A DNA stretch of 64,000 nucleotides from Xanthostigma xanthostigma (GCA_963575645.1 OY754467.1:53477108-53541107), one strand, 5' to 3'; counted from the stretch's first letter, positions 51,684-63,648 are shown. Program-made: numbers and translations. Notes: generated from the letters alone by a model not told the origin.

Positions 51684-52010
51684 AAAGTGAAACTTTTATT
51701 CTATCGCCCCGAATTTTTCTGGCCGTCTGTTGCATGTCGCATTACAGGCGGCCGCGGAGTAGGGGTAAAGTGAAAGGCGTTCGGAGTAGGCGCTCGGTAG
51801 AGCAGCCAAGGCCAATATGGCGGCGCCCATGGTTAGCATTAGCTGACCGTGTAGTATGTATAACACATAGTCAGTCTGTCATGCGGGCAAGTGCTGTACA
51901 GTGTTTACATGTTTTTATTCGTGTATTCATGTGAATATTGTTGTTTATAATTAATCGTGATGGATAAGTGTCTACAATCCAACGCCTACAATCCAATAAA
52001 AGTTTCACTT
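51684..52010 (+). mobile_element. MITE-S copy 2
   Basis: AAGTGAAACTTTTATT ends as in 19513-19823, with CAATATGGCGGCGCCCATGG inside. This copy has a small extra block near the right end (CAACGCCTACAATC) relative to copy 1. The frame 51734-51934 is conserved between copies at the DNA level, but with low-complexity basic content, so I do not call a gene. Confidence 0.6.
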
Positions 52011-52170
52011 GCGGCGTGGTTTCTTAAAACCACACAACTGTTTTTTTTGTTACCTGCTATTCCATAACGTGGTAAGTGGTATTGTGAAACACGTTTAAGA
52101 AATGAAAAAGGTTCAATTGAAGAAAACGTATGTTATTTTTGAAGTTATACTTCTTTCACAGCACGTTATG

Positions 52171-52397
52171 AAATAAAATATAGTTTAAAAAAAACTAAAA
52201 AACACGCTTTATATCGGACTAAAAAGTAAAAAATAATTGTTTTAAAATAAGCTTAAAAAGCGTGGGGCGCTTTGTTCCACATTTTCGTACATCGAGCGCC
52301 CAACGCTTTTTAAGCTTATTTTAAAACAATTATTTTTTACTTTTTAGTCCGATATAAAGCGTGTTTTTTAGTTTTTTTTAAACTATATTTTATTTTT
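52171..52397. repeat. Palindrome-P copy 3, symmetric short form
   Basis: A 227-bp hairpin with the same loop (TTTGTTCCACATTTTCGTAC). It lacks about 35-40 bp from both arms at the same place, so the arms remain matched. Both arms also carry TCGGAC/GTCCGA where the other copies have TCGAAC/GTTCGA. The tRNA-like module is absent. Confidence 0.85.
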
Positions 52398-52411
52398 CAC
52401 TTTTTAGTTTG

Positions 52412-52976
52412 AGGATCTATAAAAGAATTTATTAATCCTGGGGGTCCTAATAAGGATAATGGGAAACTGTTATCAAATTATTGCATTGTCATCGGTCCTT
52501 GATACGTATGCAAAGTTTCAAATTAATCAGACTTCGGGAAATTGGTGAAAATTATGCTCAAAGATTCCGTTACGGACATACATACATAGTTACAACCCAA
52601 ACTAATATAAAGCGTTTAATAATAAGGATAATGGGAAACTGTTATCAAATTATTGCATTGTCATCGGTCCTTGATACGTATGCAAAGTTTCAAATTAATC
52701 AGACTTCGGGAAATTGGTGAAAATAAAGCGTTTACTACAGAGGATCTATAAAAGAATTTATTAATCCTGGGGGTCCTAATAAGGATAATGGGAAACTGTT
52801 ATCAAATTATTGCATTGTCATCGGTCCTTGATACGTATGCAAAGTTTCAAATTAATCAGACTTCGGGAAATTGGTGAAAATTATGCTCAAAGATTCCGTT
52901 ACGGACATACATACATAGTTAGTTACATACATACATAGTTAGTTACAACCCAAACTAATATAAAGCGTTTAATAAA
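52412..52976 (+). repeat. Tandem repeat, three units of 120-230 bp
   Basis: Units start near 52412, 52619 and 52739. Each contains AATAAGGATAATGGGAAACT, GCATTGTCATCGGTCCTTGA and AATTAATCAGACTTCGGGAA, essentially identical. The middle unit is a shortened form that ends at AAAGCGTTTACTACAG. It begins 15 bp after Palindrome-P copy 3. Confidence 0.85.
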
Positions 52977-53626
52977 AAAGACGAGAGTTTATTTTTACGA
53001 TGTGCGCGCAAACGCTGTAATATCAAAAATAACAGAATGAAGCTGCTCAGAAAAAAGGCTACCAACAGAACAGAGGTAGAGACTTACGCTAGTGCACATG
53101 TCTTCGTTATGTATTAAATTGAATATCCTTTTAGTTAAAAAATTGAAAGCTCTAGATAAGCCTTAGTTGCGGCCTAATAATGACCGGTTGTTATTTTTAA
53201 AGGAAAAAAAAGGATTGCAAAATTCTAACGCGATCAATTGCTATAAACAATTCAATTGTTTATTTCTTTTTTTTTATTTTTCATATTTTTTTATTATACA
53301 ATACAATACAATATTTATTGAGTTTTCCTACCCAAAATTTGGCTGTATTACATAGGGGGGCTGATGGCACGAAATACTAATTGTGAAAGTATAGCAGCCC
53401 TGCATTTCGCCGATTTTTTTTTAACACGACTTCCAACATAAATATGTAATTTTTAGACGAGTTTCAAGCTTTACTTTTTAAAATGTTTTGTAAAAATATG
53501 TAATGAAATCTTTTGAAAAAACGAGCGACAAAAAGTTCGAAGCTAAGTGAGAAATTCTGAGTATGCATAAATATTAATAAGCTTTGAGAGCAGTGTGGGA
53601 TCAAAAAAAAATATTTACAACTTATA
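52977..53626. other. Spacer with decayed repeat
   Basis: Shares a block at 53330-53440 with 10320-10450 (GGGCTGATGGCACGAAAT). No gene. Confidence 0.4.
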
Positions 53627-53948
53627 GTACGCGCCACGGATCTAAAAGGTTCTGAAGTTAATCATAAACAGCGTCGCAAAGGCACATTTTAGAGCCGTTG
53701 ATACTCCCACCACATCCCAGCTACCTGCACGGAACGTGCGCTCGTCGGTGATCGGCCGTGATCGCTCGTTGCCTTTGTCACTTGTCGCTTTCCTGCTTTA
53801 AAGTACAGTCGAGTACGCTATTGTCTGTTACTGCTATGTTAGGTTTGTTGAGTTGCGAGTTTGTAGTTTTTCAACAGACTGTACAAGCGCAAGCCTGCAT
53901 GCGCATCTAAATACCGAGTCTTTTAAGATTCGTGGCGCGTACTATACC
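53627..53948 (+). mobile_element. MITE-E copy 4
   Basis: TATAGTACGCGCCACGGATC at the left and GATTCGTGGCGCGTACTATA at the right, the clearest terminal repeats of the family. Confidence 0.78.
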
Positions 53949-55529
53949 TACGTGGTTGCTGCTAATAATTATTTTAGAATGTATAAACACAATCAGACCG
54001 TTAAAATTTAGGTTATATTTAGAGCTTATTCCCCGAAAACGCTTGGTAATTACGACTACGGGTGTCTATTATAAAATTGAGATATTGGGTTGAAAATAAA
54101 ACTTTGCCGGCTTAAACAATGACTATAGAGTTTTAAAACTTTTATAATATATATCAGATAAAACTTCCTGTAATTATCTCTGCGCTAGAAGTTTCTCAAT
54201 ATAAAAACGTTAAATCTCTTTTATAATTAGGCTAGGTAATTCGTGAATTTAGCATAAAGCGCGTTTAAAAATGGTAAAAATTTCCAATTGAGTCTATTAA
54301 TAGTGATTGGCGTAACTAGTAGACTAAGTCATTCATCGCGCTGACAGGTCATAACTTAGCCCACAAGTTGCGCCCATAATTGTATTCAACAATTGCGCGT
54401 TATTCATGTTTTAATTATATTGAGATGTTGTAAATATCTATTTATGTCTTTATAAAAAAAACTGTCAATACTAACAGCACCAAACAGCACGATTCAATGT
54501 TTTGGTTTAAGGTTAGCCGGTTATGAATAAACTCCATGTCGAAAACATTCGGCCTCTCAATTTTAGCCTCAATGGGTAACAACGGAGTTGTTGTTACCTA
54601 CTATTTCGTTACGACTCAGAAAATAGTTACGTTTATTTTCATTACTCCACAATGGCCGAGCTAGTAGGAATCTTCATTGAGTTATGACAAGTAATTGTCA
54701 CCAGTCGGTAAATGGCTATTTAGGGTTCGGTTTTTAGGCATGATAAAACATGAATAACGCGCATGAGTTGAATAAAAAATCATATAAGCCATGCTTTGAA
54801 TAACGCCCATTGAACGATGCCCATTCAGGCGTTTCGAAAGCGCCGTGCATGACGTCAGAGGGTGTCGGTTCTGCAGCGACTCTTCTGTTTTCAACTGATG
54901 CAAGTACGTCAGTTATTTATATACTTGTGAGTTGCAATGGGACCGACCAAACTATTTGGAATATAATGTTACTTTCAAAGAAAATATGGTGTTAAAGTTT
55001 ATGTTTGGAAAATAGTATATTACTCAATAATAGTATATTGTGCGACTAGTGAAAGAAGGAGAAGATTCCATGAGTGTGAAATTTGCCGCACGAGCTTAGC
55101 GAGTGCGGTAACACGCGAGTGGAATATTCTCCTTCGATCAATGGTCACACATAATACTTTATTCAACTAGCACGAGTAATATGTAATCGGGGCCCTGATA
55201 AAAGAAGGAAAAATAATAAATTACTTCATTGATTGACGTACCCACCGCCCTCGATGCACACAAGATGGCCCTGATTTTCGCTGAATTGCGATGCTGTTTT
55301 CATATATACAAATCGCTACCGCATTCCTATTGGTCCAGAAACTATGCAGTAATAATTCATTACCGTACAGTTTCGACTCGCTACCGCGTTCCTATTAGTC
55401 CAGAAACTATGCAGTAATACATTATCGCACAGTTTAGGCTCATTATTAGCACTCTACGCGTCAACATGAAGTAATTTATTATTTCTCCCGAATTTACCCG
55501 AAATTATATATTATTCACGCGTGTTGAAT
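53949..55529. repeat. Non-coding stretch with small inverted and tandem repeats
   Basis: GCGCGTTATTCATGTTTTAA (about 54396) is inverted at 54745-54765. GAAGGAGAAGATTCCA/TGGAATATTCTCCTTC form an inverted pair at about 55055-55135. CTACCGCATTCCTATTGGTC and CAGAAACTATGCAGTAATA form two tandem units of about 70 bp at 55316-55435. No gene is supported. Confidence 0.45.
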
Positions 55530-55650
55530 AAATAAAATTATCAACCAATTTTTCAGACAAATATATTAAGAAAAAATATAAAAAATAATACATTAACGTT
55601 TCGGTCCGGATTTGGATTTTCTTCAGAAATATGTAATCTAAAAATATAAA
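55530..55650 (-). repeat. Repeat D copy
   Basis: Inverted D module (AACGTTTCGGTCCGGATTTG) with ACCAATTTTTCAGACAAATA. A short hairpin (TTTTTTAAATAATTTTTGAAAATTATTTAAAAAA-type) follows at about 55685-55720. Confidence 0.6.
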
Positions 55651-55720
55651 AATCTACTTATTTTACAATAGAATTAAGACTGAATTTTTTAAATAATTTT
55701 TGAAAATTATTTAAAAAATT

Positions 55721-56569
55721 CAGAATAGATTTTTCAAGTGTTTATTATTGAAGTGAAAACTTCTTTAGCGGCGTTGTACACTTTTTTTGTAATGGGTAAA
55801 AAATGTTAAACTCGCGTCAGGGACACAAACTCGCGTCAGGGTCACGTGTCCTGATCGAAAATGCGTAAGACGAAAACTTTTATTTATACAACGTTAGACA
55901 TCTAGCGTTGAAATATCGTACATAAAAATGCAATCTATGATACAAACCATTTTGATCGAAAATTCGTAAGACGATAATATTCAAGTTTTCACTTCTGCCG
56001 GCACTCCCGGAGTGCAAAGGGGTTTTTTTGTTATCAATCATGTTCCACCGAGTGAAAAAATCAGTGCAAATTATATAAGCAAAATGATAAACAGGTGAAT
56101 CTAAGTAATTTTTAACATGTGAGATAATTCTATGCATCCCTTTTGAATATTTTCATAGTCCCTTTTTAGGGTGCGAGTTCTAGTTGGCCGTATAGTTAAT
56201 AGTTCTTTCGTTGAAGAAAGTTCTCCATGCCTGTTTCTGGTTTCAATACTACGCAGTACTACTTAGTATGTGTTTATTAAGAGAATTTTATGCTGTCTCG
56301 GCCTAAACTGGGTTATTGTCGACCTAAGGCATTTCTCCATACATTACTGCTATGCGTTTATCTTCTTCTTGGTATGATTTACGTTTCGCTAAAACATTTT
56401 TATTAAGAACATGCTTAGCTTAAAATGACTATATTTTACGGCATGCGAGTATTTGCTTGTATGATGCGTTTTGCTTACAACAGTACAATGCACTAGCCGT
56501 TGCCCGCGAATTCGTCCACGTTGGACTTAAAATATGATCGAATACACCGTTTTTAACTCTTTTGAAGTA
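55721..56569. other. Spacer with possible Helitron end
   Basis: CTAGCCGTTGCCCGCGAATT at about 56492 (after A) resembles an inverted Helitron 3' end. Otherwise nothing is supported. Confidence 0.35.
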
Positions 56570-56791
56570 CAGTATAATCTCACTAATCCGGCACTTCGAT
56601 AGATCGACACGTCCAATAATCCGGCACCCTCCGCCCACGCCTTCCTCGCCCCACATACATTTAATCCCTCTATGAAATGCTTTATTTTATTCATTACCTA
56701 TGACTTTTTCACTATAATCCAGTAATCCGAACATTCCAATAATCCGGCACCCTCCGGTTTTTAATAGTGCCGGATTAGTGAGATTACACTG
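56570..56791. mobile_element. Pogo/Tigger-type MITE, 222 bp
   Basis: CAGTATAATCTCACTAATCC and the complement of GGATTAGTGAGATTACACTG form inverted ends, flanked by TA (56568-56569, 56792-56793). AATAATCCGGCACCCTCCG occurs twice inside as subterminal repeats. The ends fit the CAG...AATCCGGCA type of Tigger elements. Confidence 0.8.
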
Positions 56792-57320
56792 TACTCTTTT
56801 TAAAAGAAAAAATCTTCCAAATTACATGTTTCTCAGACCTGCAGAATGGATTCAATTATTGTGAACAATATAATCTATTTTTCTTCATACCTCGATCGAA
56901 AGTGCATACTTTCGGTATCAATTGTTTGACAGAAAGTTTATCATTTACGCATAATTGATGGGATTACACGCATTGATGCGGGAAGTACGTACGTTCGGGC
57001 GCAGTAAACAAAAAGTAACCTATCAACTGTTGTTTAGATGTCGTTTCCATAGCAACACTATTACATTTTAGCTAATAGTCGCGAACAGCTGTCAATCGTG
57101 TTTTTACGTATAACCTCAAAATTACTTGCTTGGAATTTATCTGTGTTTTCATGTAATTAATTATTTATATATATTTAAATCAAGCGAACGTCGCTTAGGG
57201 TATCGAGAGGCCTCCTGAGCTTAAAGCCCCGGGGCACTGCCCCACGTAGTCCTCTGATAGCTACTCCACTGTATACGTGTACCAAATGTAATTGAAATTG
57301 GATTGGGGATTTAAGAGTTT
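56792..57320. other. Spacer with a GC-rich patch
   Basis: 57190-57255 (AGAGGCCTCCTGAGCTTAAA, GCCCCGGGGCACTGCCCCAC) is much more GC-rich than its surroundings and includes a small hairpin. I cannot assign it. Confidence 0.35.
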
Positions 57321-57324
57321 TATA

Positions 57325-57655
57325 AAAATTAATATCTACATTAACTTTTCGGTCCGGATTTGGATCATCTTCAGAACTGATCTAAAAAATATAAAAATTA
57401 ATTAATAATTAGTTACTAATTGGTTTTTGAAAAAAAATCGCTTTAAGTTTTAAATTATTTAATATTTGGTAATTAAAAACTTAAAGCGAATTTTTTTCAA
57501 AAACCAATTAGTAACTAATTATTAATTAATTTTTATATTTTTTAGATCAGTTCTGAAGAAGATCCAAATCCGGACCGAAACGTTAATTTATAAATTTTTA
57601 TATTTTTTGTTGATATATTTGTCTGAAAAATTGGTCGATAATTTTATTTATTGAA
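57325..57655. repeat. Repeat D palindrome
   Basis: A complete head-to-head pair. Inverted D module (ACTTTTCGGTCCGGATTTGG), AT-rich arm, hairpin centre (about 57425-57500: TCGCTTTAAGTTTTAAATTA and complement), matching arm, then forward D module CTGAAGAAGATCCAAATCCG and GACCGAAACG. Arms of about 130 bp agree closely. Confidence 0.8.
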
Positions 57656-58197
57656 GAGTTCTAATCAGACGTGAATCAAAGATTTGAAAGTAGTTTTGCA
57701 ATGCTTGTTGAGGAGCGGCCCTTTTGGTTAAATTTCCCGTTAATTTCTCTTTATCGGATTTGTACGTACAACATAAATTATAATGTAAATTGGGAAGATG
57801 TATTTAAATTAATATTGGTGCTAAATTCGTAATTTGTAAAGTTTGACGAAGAAGTTATACTCCATTTGTTTTAATATAGGTACCCGTTTGTCTGTAGATC
57901 TGTCTTATTCAAATTCACTCGTGAAAGCTTATGTAAATCGGATTATTTCGCTACTGAATTTTATATTCATTCAAGACTTATTGTAGGTTGAAAATGTACA
58001 GTAAAATTCCATTTCTTCGAAATATTAAACGTCAAATTATAGACCAAGATTCAAAACTATGAAAAAACTTTAATGGTATGCTTAATAAAGTGATTATAAT
58101 TAATGTTACAATAATTTGGTGTGCATCATTTGTTTCAAATTTCGGAAAATCAGATAAATTGACTAAGAAGGGTAGAATATAGCACACTTAAGGAGGT
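57656..58197. other. Spacer, no gene seen
   Basis: No supported feature. Confidence 0.35.
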
Positions 58198-58201
58198 TGA
58201 G

Positions 58202-58879
58202 GCGTTAAACGAAGATAATATAAAAAATATGATATAAAGTTTTTTTAATGACAAAATTTTCTGTAAAAAATCCAAAATCATTACGAGATTTATAAAGTAA
58301 AAATTAAAAAAAAAATTAGTCTTATGGAAAATATGTCAACCTAGCATGCAAACGGTACATTTTAATTTTTTGCAAATAACCAAATAATGTGGGCAGTTCC
58401 GAAAACTAACTGGGTAAAGCATCGATGTCTTAAAAATATTTTAATATTTTTTCCAATTTATTTAAGAGACTTTTAATCAATAAAAAAATGTATTAAACCT
58501 TAGCACTTTTCGATTAGGGACTTTTATTCTTGACAATTTTAACAATTTTAATTGAATTTTCAACTTTTTAATGATTTAATTTTAATTTTCGTTACTTCTA
58601 ATTTCTTTTTTTAATTATTTACTGCAAAAAATAAGTAAATTACAGATATTTACATAGAATTATTTTTTTCCTAACGTTGTACAAAAAATTCAAAAGTTAG
58701 TCCATTAAGTAAAATACTGAAATAATTAATTAATAATAAAAAAAATGATTTATTTATGCCTTTATGACAAACATTTATTGGTATCATCGACTTATAACCT
58801 TTTATAAAAATTTATTCTGAAAAAGTTCCGATTTAGAATTCGACTTACTTTTGATTGGGACTGTAACGCATCAACCGCC
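58202..58879 (+). mobile_element. TTAA-flanked element, copy 2 (uninterrupted)
   Basis: 678 bp from GGAGGTTGAGGCGTT to GCATCAACCGCC, with TTAA at 58198-58201 and 58880-58883. It is the empty-site reference for the MITE-A insertion in copy 1. No ORF. Confidence 0.8.
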
Positions 58880-58883
58880 TTAA

Positions 58884-59522
58884 GGTAGCTGGCATTAATT
58901 TAGAAAAAACATGTTTTTCGCACGACCAGCTGTATGTGGCTTGCTCACGTGTATCGAATTCACAAAATCTTTATGTTTTTGCACAAGATGGTAAATTGGA
59001 GTCTTGCTTGAGTTTATGAGTTTTTTAATCAACTATATCAATTATTGTACGCACTGATTTTCGCGAACGAAGTCGCCGGTAAAAGCTGGTGTGTGTGTTT
59101 GTATACGGTGTTCAACTTATCGGTGTTCATCTGTATAAGGTCGTGTATAACTTTCTTTAAAATTTGAATTTTCTTTTACTTACCGACTTCTCACGCATAA
59201 AGGATATATGCCTTCTCTCTCGAATTAAAACATAAATGTAATTCTGCAATGTCGCTTTTATTTAATTTTTTTATATTATATATTTGACATCTTTTAAGAA
59301 ACTGTTATTCCAGTTCTGATTTTATAATAAGGCTATTAAATTCAAACAAGTGTTAATTAATGTCTCTAAAATAAATATAACATATTTTTAAGATGTTTTG
59401 CAAAAACTTTTTACTTTTGGAAGAAAGGGTTGTATCATATGGGATTAGAATAATGTCTAATCAAATAGGAAACTATATTTCAATGTTTTCCCTGAGGGGT
59501 TTTCAACATGAATATAATAATA
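58884..59522. other. Spacer, no gene seen
   Basis: No supported feature. Confidence 0.35.
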
Positions 59523-59524
59523 TA

Positions 59525-60095
59525 CAGTATGTAAACACGTAAGGTGCACATAGGGAAATTAGCATTGGGAAAAAATACTTGGATCAGAGTTAGCCATGAT
59601 TGCATTAATTGTTATTTCTATTGAATTATCGTGGTAATCTTGAGGATTTCTATTTTATTTTGATTTATTTTTATTTTACTTGGCTTTTTTAATAATAAAA
59701 AGCTCTTATAAATCATTATTTTAATTTTTTTGTACAAAAATAAAACAAAAAAACAACTCCATCTGTTTGGAAACATTTCATTCAAAATTGTCTGACCGGT
59801 ATGACGTATGCGCGTTGGTAAATCAGTGACCCAATGTCTTTAGGCTCACCACGAATAGGCGGAGATATTTGATCTCGCACCATATTTAAGTATTTTTGGG
59901 AATTTAATGTCCCATTAATAAAAAAGTCCGATTATGTTGTAATCATTTGAATATTTTCTTCGGTAGTATACACATTTATTTTGCAAAAGAATATTATCTG
60001 TCAAATTGAAAAACAAGATTTCAAGGCTCACTCTGATCCAGTCATTTTTTCCCAATGTTAATTTCCCTATGTGCACCTTACGTGTTTACATACTG
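59525..60095 (-). mobile_element. MITE-G copy 2
   Basis: 571 bp, inverted relative to 39024-39594, with the same ends and TA flanks (59523-59524, 60096-60097). Equal length and high similarity indicate that both derive from one recent internally deleted master. Confidence 0.82.
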
Positions 60096-60538
60096 TATGT
60101 TACACTAATATGATATACATATATTATGTATATTTTCGTATGTTTGTTCAGCTATAATTTCTTGATTTGCTGATATCTCGTCGTCCGCTTTAATGAGTTT
60201 GGAATCATTATTAAAGGTGAGACAGATTTTTAACGCGGGGGCTTTTTTTGAAGAGACCTGAAATTCAAGATTAAAGCGAAGAAGTCTAATAACGTACATT
60301 CACAATTCATCAGAAAATAATACAAGACATGCAATAAAAGAGATGCCGCACCATTGTATGGTCTACGTGATAAATAAAATGTAGGCCCGGCTTTATTCTA
60401 TCGCATGTTATCCAGGGGCGGATCGTGTACTGAATGTGAAAAAAAAAACAAGTTCGATACAAAGAACCGACTTTTCCGAAAGAAATAAATGAGATCTAAG
60501 AAGTTTTCACTTGACAAATTTTTGTTTTATATTATAAA
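60096..60538. other. Spacer, no gene seen
   Basis: A short phrase TCCAGGGGCGGATCGTGTAC near 60410 may be a transposon end. Nothing else. Confidence 0.3.
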
Positions 60539-61195
60539 CTAGCGGTCCCGCCCGGTTTCACCCGAGTGCAAAAGAACGAATGGGGTACGCACATTCATCT
60601 TAGTTTACCGAGATGAATGTTGTGTCCAAATTTCATGATGATCGGAGTTACCGTTCAAAAGTTTTTGTCGATAAAAAGCAGTATTTATACTTTTTTTAAG
60701 TAATTTTCTTTTAAATCAATAATTACTGGAATTAATAAAATATAAAAAATATTTAATTGAAAACACGTACGAAAATTATTTTTACATAGGTAGGTACCTA
60801 TAGTTGTAACAGTTTTCAAATGAGCTATTAATTAGATTTATTTTATTTTAATTAGTCGTAAATAAAATTAAAATAAATTTAAATGTAAGAAAGTAATGTA
60901 GAAAAAAAATTAAAAATACTGACTGAGCTAGCCGGGCTTGTTAATGTACGACGTTAATATTGGAATATTTAGTTAGAGCATTTCACCTGAATAGACGCTA
61001 ATTTTGAGGTACATTTTGCAACATTTTTCATTGATGCTCCGCTCCTATTGGTCGTAGCGTGATATTATATAGCCTATATCCTTCCTCGATAAATGGGCTA
61101 TCCAATAAAAAAAAATTTCAATCCGAACCAGTAGTTCCTGAGATTAGCGCGTTCAACCAAACAAACAAACTCTTCTGCTTTATGTATTAGTATAG
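60539..61195 (-). mobile_element. Helitron Hel-2 copy 2, tRNA segment mostly lost
   Basis: On plus it runs from CTAG (after A) with CGGTCCCGCCCGGTTTCACC to TATTAGTATAGA (before T). At about 60920-60945 it keeps the start of the tRNA-Lys-like segment (minus: AAGCCCGGCTAGCTCAGTCA), but the rest of the tRNA is deleted. The retained part is closer to a normal tRNA-Lys start than in copy 1. Confidence 0.8.
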
Positions 61196-61199
61196 ATTT

Positions 61200-61699
61200 A
61201 ATCTTTATATAAAACGCCCCAGCTGCGTTGTACAATTGCGCAGCTTCCCACTGAACTAAAATAAGCGGCGTGGGCGACGAGCTATTTTCTCTCGACGACG
61301 GAATTATATCTTGAACGTACGTCATAAAGGAGAAAAAACGCGTTGGTGATATCATTTAATAATATTTTAGCTAATTTGTATTTGGTATGTGCACCGCCTC
61401 TGTCGTAAATATCTCGAATGAGACCGAAGACGCATGCAGCAGCGATGTTATTTTCTCCGTGAAGTGTGTTTTCTTGTATGACAGTCGTTTGTGTTAGAGC
61501 ACGCAGTCCCAGTGGGGGTACGAAATTGGACTCCGCTCCAAACCCTGTTGTTGCTCCCTATAGTGCATTCTGTAAATCATTTTTGCTAGAAGTACTCTGA
61601 CGCCAATTATCTATACCTATAGGTCAGTTAGTAAATTCTAAATCATAGTGTTTTATTCACAATATAATACAGAACGATTTTTAAGTTGATTCTTCTTTT
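61200..61699. other. Spacer, no gene seen
   Basis: No supported feature; an 85-residue minus frame at 61098-61355 crosses the Helitron border and is not credible. Confidence 0.35.
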
Positions 61700-62080
61700 T
61701 ACCTTTCCAACCCATAAGTGAGGAATGGTACTAGTTTAGGTCAAATTTTACAATATTTTTTGTTTTGAGATCCCCCGAATCCAAAAAAACATATTTTTGG
61801 ATAAACTCTGTGCGTCTGTTTGTCTGTTGGTCTGTAAGCACGATACAGATCAAACGAATGAGCGGATTGAAACCAAATTTTGAGAGGATGTTTGGTATGC
61901 AAATATGAAGAGACCTATTGTTTTTGAAGAAAATCGGCGCATGCGCAGAAGAGATATATACTATATCGTTGTTTTTTATATAATGATGATACACTTTTTA
62001 TAACGGCTTATTATTCTATTTATTTTTTCAAGAAAGTTTCGTAAAACATTTTTTTTTCTAAACTTTATAGTTTTAGAAAT
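61700..62080 (-). repeat. Dispersed repeat N, copy 4 (most complete)
   Basis: Inverted; includes both the CCATTCC/GGAATGG end region and the GCGCATGCGCCGATTTTC region found at 545-880, so it defines the order of the whole repeat. Confidence 0.65.
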
Positions 62081-62420
62081 ATTTTGAAAATAAAAAAATT
62101 ACATGAAATCCATTGTATACTTGAATTTAGAGACCAATATGCGCGTCAAAAGGAATTCTAGAAAAAATGCTATTCGAGACTAGCTACGATGTAAATTGTA
62201 TTCTTTTTGTTTAAATCAGTGCTTGTAAATGCGAATCACTCGAAAGGCGGGATGGATATATCCCAAAAAGGGTGTATAATCAAAAAGACACGAACAAATA
62301 TATATCTGTCTTTTCAATTCTATTTGTAATAGATAAAAACTGCTTATATTTTTGACAAGTGACGAATCAGCATTTATCGGATAAAAAAACACTTAAACCA
62401 CCTTTTAAAAGTTCACTAAA

Positions 62421-62813
62421 AATAATACTAATGCGTTTAACGTCCGTTTCTCGACTTTATGTCATAACAGACGCCATTCGCACCATTACTATTTTTTTTT
62501 CTACCATACTTCCCGTTATTTTTTGCAATTTTTTAACTTCAACTTAATTAATACCAATGGGCGATGGAAGGAATTTTTAGGAAATTATGAAGGTAGGCAA
62601 ATTTTGAGCATAGGAGTTTGACAGGTAATCGGCCATGGCCTTGAATAAGGAGCCATCTCGTAATTTATCTGGAATTGTTTAGGGAAACCATGGAAAACCT
62701 CAACAAGATGTACTGGAATTACCGTTTCTCGGCGAGAGGCAATTGGAAAATCTCCCAGCTACATCTGCCCCAGCCGGGATTCGAACCCGGTACCTCCCGA
62801 ATGCGAGTCTAGT
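62421..62813 (-). mobile_element. tRNA-derived SINE, copy 2
   Basis: Inverted copy of 17115-17543: on minus, CTAGACTCGCATTCGGGAGG, B box GGTTCGAATCCC, body, and tail after GACGTTAAACGC. The tail is reduced to ATTAGTATTATT. Confidence 0.8.
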
Positions 62814-62989
62814 ATAATATTGAATAAAGTGTCATTCAATTCTATTCTATTTTAAAATAACAAATAAAATTAAAAGTATAAAGAACATTTTTAAAAACAA
62901 GCTTTTATTTAAATGCTCTAAAAAGAAGAAAATAAACTTTTAATTAAATCAAACCAAACCATTAATTACATTATACAATTTATATGATA

Positions 62990-63597
62990 CTAGCGGTCCC
63001 GTCCGGTTTCACCTGGGTGTAAAAGAACGAATGGGGAAGGGAGGAACATGAGTACGCACATTCATCTTAGTTTACCGAGATGAATGTTGTGTCCAAATTT
63101 CATGATGATCGGAGTTACCGTTCAAAAGCTTTTGTCGATAAAAAACAGTATTTATACTTTTTTAAACTAATAATTTTTTTTTAATTGAGTTTATAAAATT
63201 AAAATAAAATTAAATGTAAGCCTTAGAAGAAAGCAATGTAGAAAATAAAAATATTTTCGCCCAACGTGGGGCTCGAACCCACGACCCTGATATTAACAAT
63301 TGCATGCTCTACCGATTGAGCCATACGACGTTGTGTACTCAGAACGCTAATATGAGTATATTTAGTTAGTGCATTTCACTTGAATAGAAGCTTATTTTTG
63401 AGATACATTTTGCAACATTTTTCATTAATGCTCCGCTCCTAATGGTCGTAGCGTGATATTATATAGCCTATAGCCTTCCTCGATAAATGGGCTATCCAAC
63501 AAAAAATTCTTTTTTCAATTTGAACCAGTAGTTCCTGAGATTAGCGCGTTCAATCAAACAAACAAACAAACTCTTTAACTCTATATATTAGTATAGA
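62990..63597 (-). mobile_element. Helitron Hel-2 copy 3 with tRNA-Lys-like cargo
   Basis: From CTAG (after A) to TTAGTATAGA (before T), 608 bp, with the same internal order as the other copies and the tRNA-like segment at 63258-63330. Confidence 0.82.
63258..63330 (-). pseudogene. tRNA-Lys-like pseudogene inside Hel-2
   Basis: 73 bases on minus. GGCTCAATCGGTAGAGCATG (D arm and A box) and GTCGTGGGTTCGAGCCCCAC (perfect T arm and B box), ending GTTGGGCG as tRNA-Lys does. The anticodon loop reads TTGTTAA and its stem does not pair, and the acceptor 5' strand is lost, so it is not functional. Confidence 0.65.
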
Positions 63598-63648
63598 TAA
63601 TAGCTTGTCGCGGGATTTTCCTGTATAAATTTAAATTGAACAGCTTAA

